From SYFY01 sp031385325 (GTDB lineage Bacteria > Pseudomonadota > Gammaproteobacteria > Pseudomonadales > Azotimanducaceae), in NCBI GenBank assembly GCA_031385325.1, contig JANNBJ010000079.1:1-24429 (forward strand): DNA of 24,429 nt, given 5' to 3'. Shown here piece by piece: positions 23,262-24,429 of this stretch. Numbering within the stretch: position 1 is the stretch's first letter; each line of letters begins with the position of its first letter. Under the pieces are notes generated by a model. It had not been told where the DNA came from. It worked only from the letters and a program-made list of their open reading frames with translations, and made no database searches. A program made the position numbers and the translations under genes.

Positions 23262-24191
23262 CTAATCGTGCTTCAGGTGCGTATAGCCACCGTGCACACC
23301 ATGTTCGTTGTAATAGTCCACTGCCGCTTTGCACAGATCTGCGAGCGGCGTGAATTCGATGGTGCCAAAATCATGAAAGGTCCGTGAAGGATCAAGCAGG
23401 ATGGATGGCGCGTCATCCGGAGCCAATTCGCGAATTTCAGGTTGCGGATACTCGTTGATTCCTAAGGCCGTCACCAACGCATCGTAGAGTTCCTTGATGG
23501 AAATATCCGCGCCGGTAGAAAAGTGATATGCGCCATGACCCGTCCCGTCAAGTGCTCGTACGACCTGCTTTGCAAGATCGCTGACATAAACGAAGTCACG
23601 TCGTGCTTTGGTTACGAAGCATCGCTTGCCCTGTACGAGCCGCTCATAAAATATCGGTAAAGGACCACTGACACAGCGCGGACCAATCACATTGGCCAAC
23701 CGGAAGGTCACGTAATCGAGCCCCGACAGCCTGAGGAACTCTTCAGTCGTGGTCTTGGTAATCGAATAGCTTGAGTTGTCGGGATTAATCGGATGTGCCA
23801 GCGTGATCGGCTGTTCGATCGGCTTGACCCCATAGGTCAGCGCAGTGTTGAAGTATATGAAACGCTGCACCCCAAGTCGTTTGGCGGCATGGATGAGATT
23901 GGCACCACCGACCGAATTCACCAGCGCATCGTTGTACCAATCGTCCGGGTCCTTGTAGGACGCAGCACAATGCACCACAACATCCGGCTTGAACTCATCA
24001 AACACACTGTCGACGAGCTCTTTGATGGCAATGCTGCCTCGCACATTCCGTAGACGAGTCTGATCAGGGAGATGAATTGCCCGGCCAGTCGCCAGGTTAT
24101 CCAGGTTGAGTACCTCATCGCCCCTTGCGAGCAACCGTTCTCCAACGTGTGAACCGATCTGTCCGCTACCCCCTGCAATCAACGTGCGCAT
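23262..24191 (-). CDS. NAD-dependent sugar epimerase/dehydratase, SDR 3 (WbmG/WbmH-like)
   Basis: This 309-residue extended SDR has IAGGSGQIGSHV (5-16) for NAD binding, a catalytic-type Thr in FIYFNTALTYG (about 109-119), and the YSITK Tyr/Lys motif near 142. FRLANVIGPR and RRDFVYVSDLA follow. It is the closest relative in the window of SDR 2, so the pair looks like an old tandem duplication. Both keep complete S/T-Y-K catalytic sets, unlike SDR 1. The start at 24191 has an AAGAGA-type site just upstream. It follows the partial asparagine-synthase gene by 64 bp and precedes SDR 2 by 32 bp, in one orientation. It is likely a UDP-uronate C4 or C5 epimerase, or a dehydratase; the sequence cannot decide. 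Confidence 0.82.
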   Translation of the reverse strand: MRTLIAGGSGQIGSHVGERLLARGDEVLNLDNLATGRAIHLPDQTRLRNVRGSIAIKELVDSVFDEFKPDVVVHCAASYKDPDDWYNDALVNSVGGANLIHAAKRLGVQRFIYFNTALTYGVKPIEQPITLAHPINPDNSSYSITKTTTEEFLRLSGLDYVTFRLANVIGPRCVSGPLPIFYERLVQGKRCFVTKARRDFVYVSDLAKQVVRALDGTGHGAYHFSTGADISIKELYDALVTALGINEYPQPEIRELAPDDAPSILLDPSRTFHDFGTIEFTPLADLCKAAVDYYNEHGVHGGYTHLKHD

Positions 24192-24255
24192 GTCTCTTGC
24201 CCGTCCCTTGGAAAATGAGGCCGGATTCTAGAGACGCGTGGCCTATTGCACAACG

Positions 24256-24429
24256 TCAGGCAGCCCAGAGGGATTCAGCCAGCGCCGAATCATGTACGTC
24301 ATGAAACTGTTTTTGCCAGAGTTCGAGGCAAAGGAAAGCCCACACATTCCGACCGAATTGACTCTCAGCACTGATCACTTGCTCAAGATCGAAGCCAGGC
24401 GAGAGGTAGAACCGATCACGAGCACCAGC
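24256..24429 (-). CDS. Partial asparagine-synthase-like amidotransferase (C-terminus)
   Basis: Reading the minus strand from the window edge gives 57 codons and a TGA at 24256. The peptide contains RDRFYLSPGFDLEQV followed by GRNVWAFLCLELWQKQF. It matches the end of AsnB-type proteins and aligns with the C-terminus of the complete homologue at 13434-15317 (LEQPGFNIDEV ... HSWALWRWISLSEW). Only the last part is in the window, so the catalytic domains cannot be checked. The gene is cut by the window edge, not necessarily truncated in the genome. It is in the same orientation as, and 64 bp before, the SDR genes, and is probably an upstream member of the same operon. If complete, the operon would hold two amidotransferases at opposite ends. 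Confidence 0.75.
   Translation of the reverse strand, partial: AGARDRFYLSPGFDLEQVISAESQFGRNVWAFLCLELWQKQFHDVHDSALAESLWAA

Noticed and set aside
1..24429. CRISPR arrays, tRNA or rRNA genes, integrase attachment sites.
   Set aside because: No regularly spaced repeats, tRNA-like cloverleaf or rRNA stretches were noticed on either strand; a computed search was not possible.

Overview
The window is an LPS O-antigen or related surface-polysaccharide locus of a Gram-negative proteobacterium. It contains an ABC-2 polysaccharide exporter (Wzm/Wzt), a complete enzyme set for a UDP-diacetamido-dideoxy-hexuronate, several sugar-nucleotide short-chain dehydrogenases/reductases (SDRs), amidotransferases, methyltransferases and unusual multi-domain glycosyltransferases. 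The gene set most resembles the Pseudomonas wbp and Bordetella wlb/wbm systems. The sequence alone does not fix the genus.

Layout. (1) 1-1697: a short unassigned flank, then an apparently complete ISNCY/IS1202-like insertion sequence (142-1697). It has an intact DDE transposase, doubled terminal repeats and a hairpin-rich 3' end. (2) 1724-2455, minus strand: a PlsC-type acyltransferase whose stop lies 26 bp from the IS end. (3) 2456-3009: a 554-bp gene-free divergent region. (4) 3010-8151, plus strand: five tightly packed genes in the order wbpA-wbpB-wbpD-wbpE-wbpI, predicted to make UDP-ManNAc3NAcA from UDP-GlcNAc. (5) 8190-13327, plus strand: a one-module glycosyltransferase-like protein, a methyltransferase and an 823-residue two-module glycosyltransferase. 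These have looser spacing and, in sampled stretches, lower GC. (6) 13328-13433: the convergent junction. (7) 24429-13434, minus strand, in transcription order: the C-terminus of an asparagine-synthase-like protein running in from outside the window, three SDRs, wzm, wzt, a methyltransferase, a 904-residue two-module glycosyltransferase, and a complete asparagine-synthase-like amidotransferase. Most neighbours in this last block overlap or lie within 64 bp, so it looks like one operon whose promoter is outside the window.

How the genes may work together (inference). The wbp genes supply UDP-GlcNAc3NAcA and UDP-ManNAc3NAcA. The three SDRs probably remodel diacetamido-uronates, as proposed for Bordetella WbmF/G/H. 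One or both asparagine-synthase homologues may amidate the uronate carboxyl groups. The glycosyltransferases build the chain on its lipid carrier in the cytoplasm, a methyltransferase may modify or cap it, and Wzm/Wzt exports it, with the long C-terminal domain of Wzt as the likely substrate-recognition part. No Wzx/Wzy, initiating transferase or ligase is visible here.

The most novel element is a family of three proteins (8190-9491, 10856-13327, 15333-18047) sharing an about 400-residue module. Its marks are an [LF][FI][IV]QDEY motif, a GYRGR motif, a G[TS]ESGSN motif and a GT-B-like C-terminal MNQ[IV]SP[KR][IV]FE[AS]I segment. In two of the three it is fused to an N-terminal GT4-like glycosyltransferase. 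I cannot assign a linkage or substrate to it.
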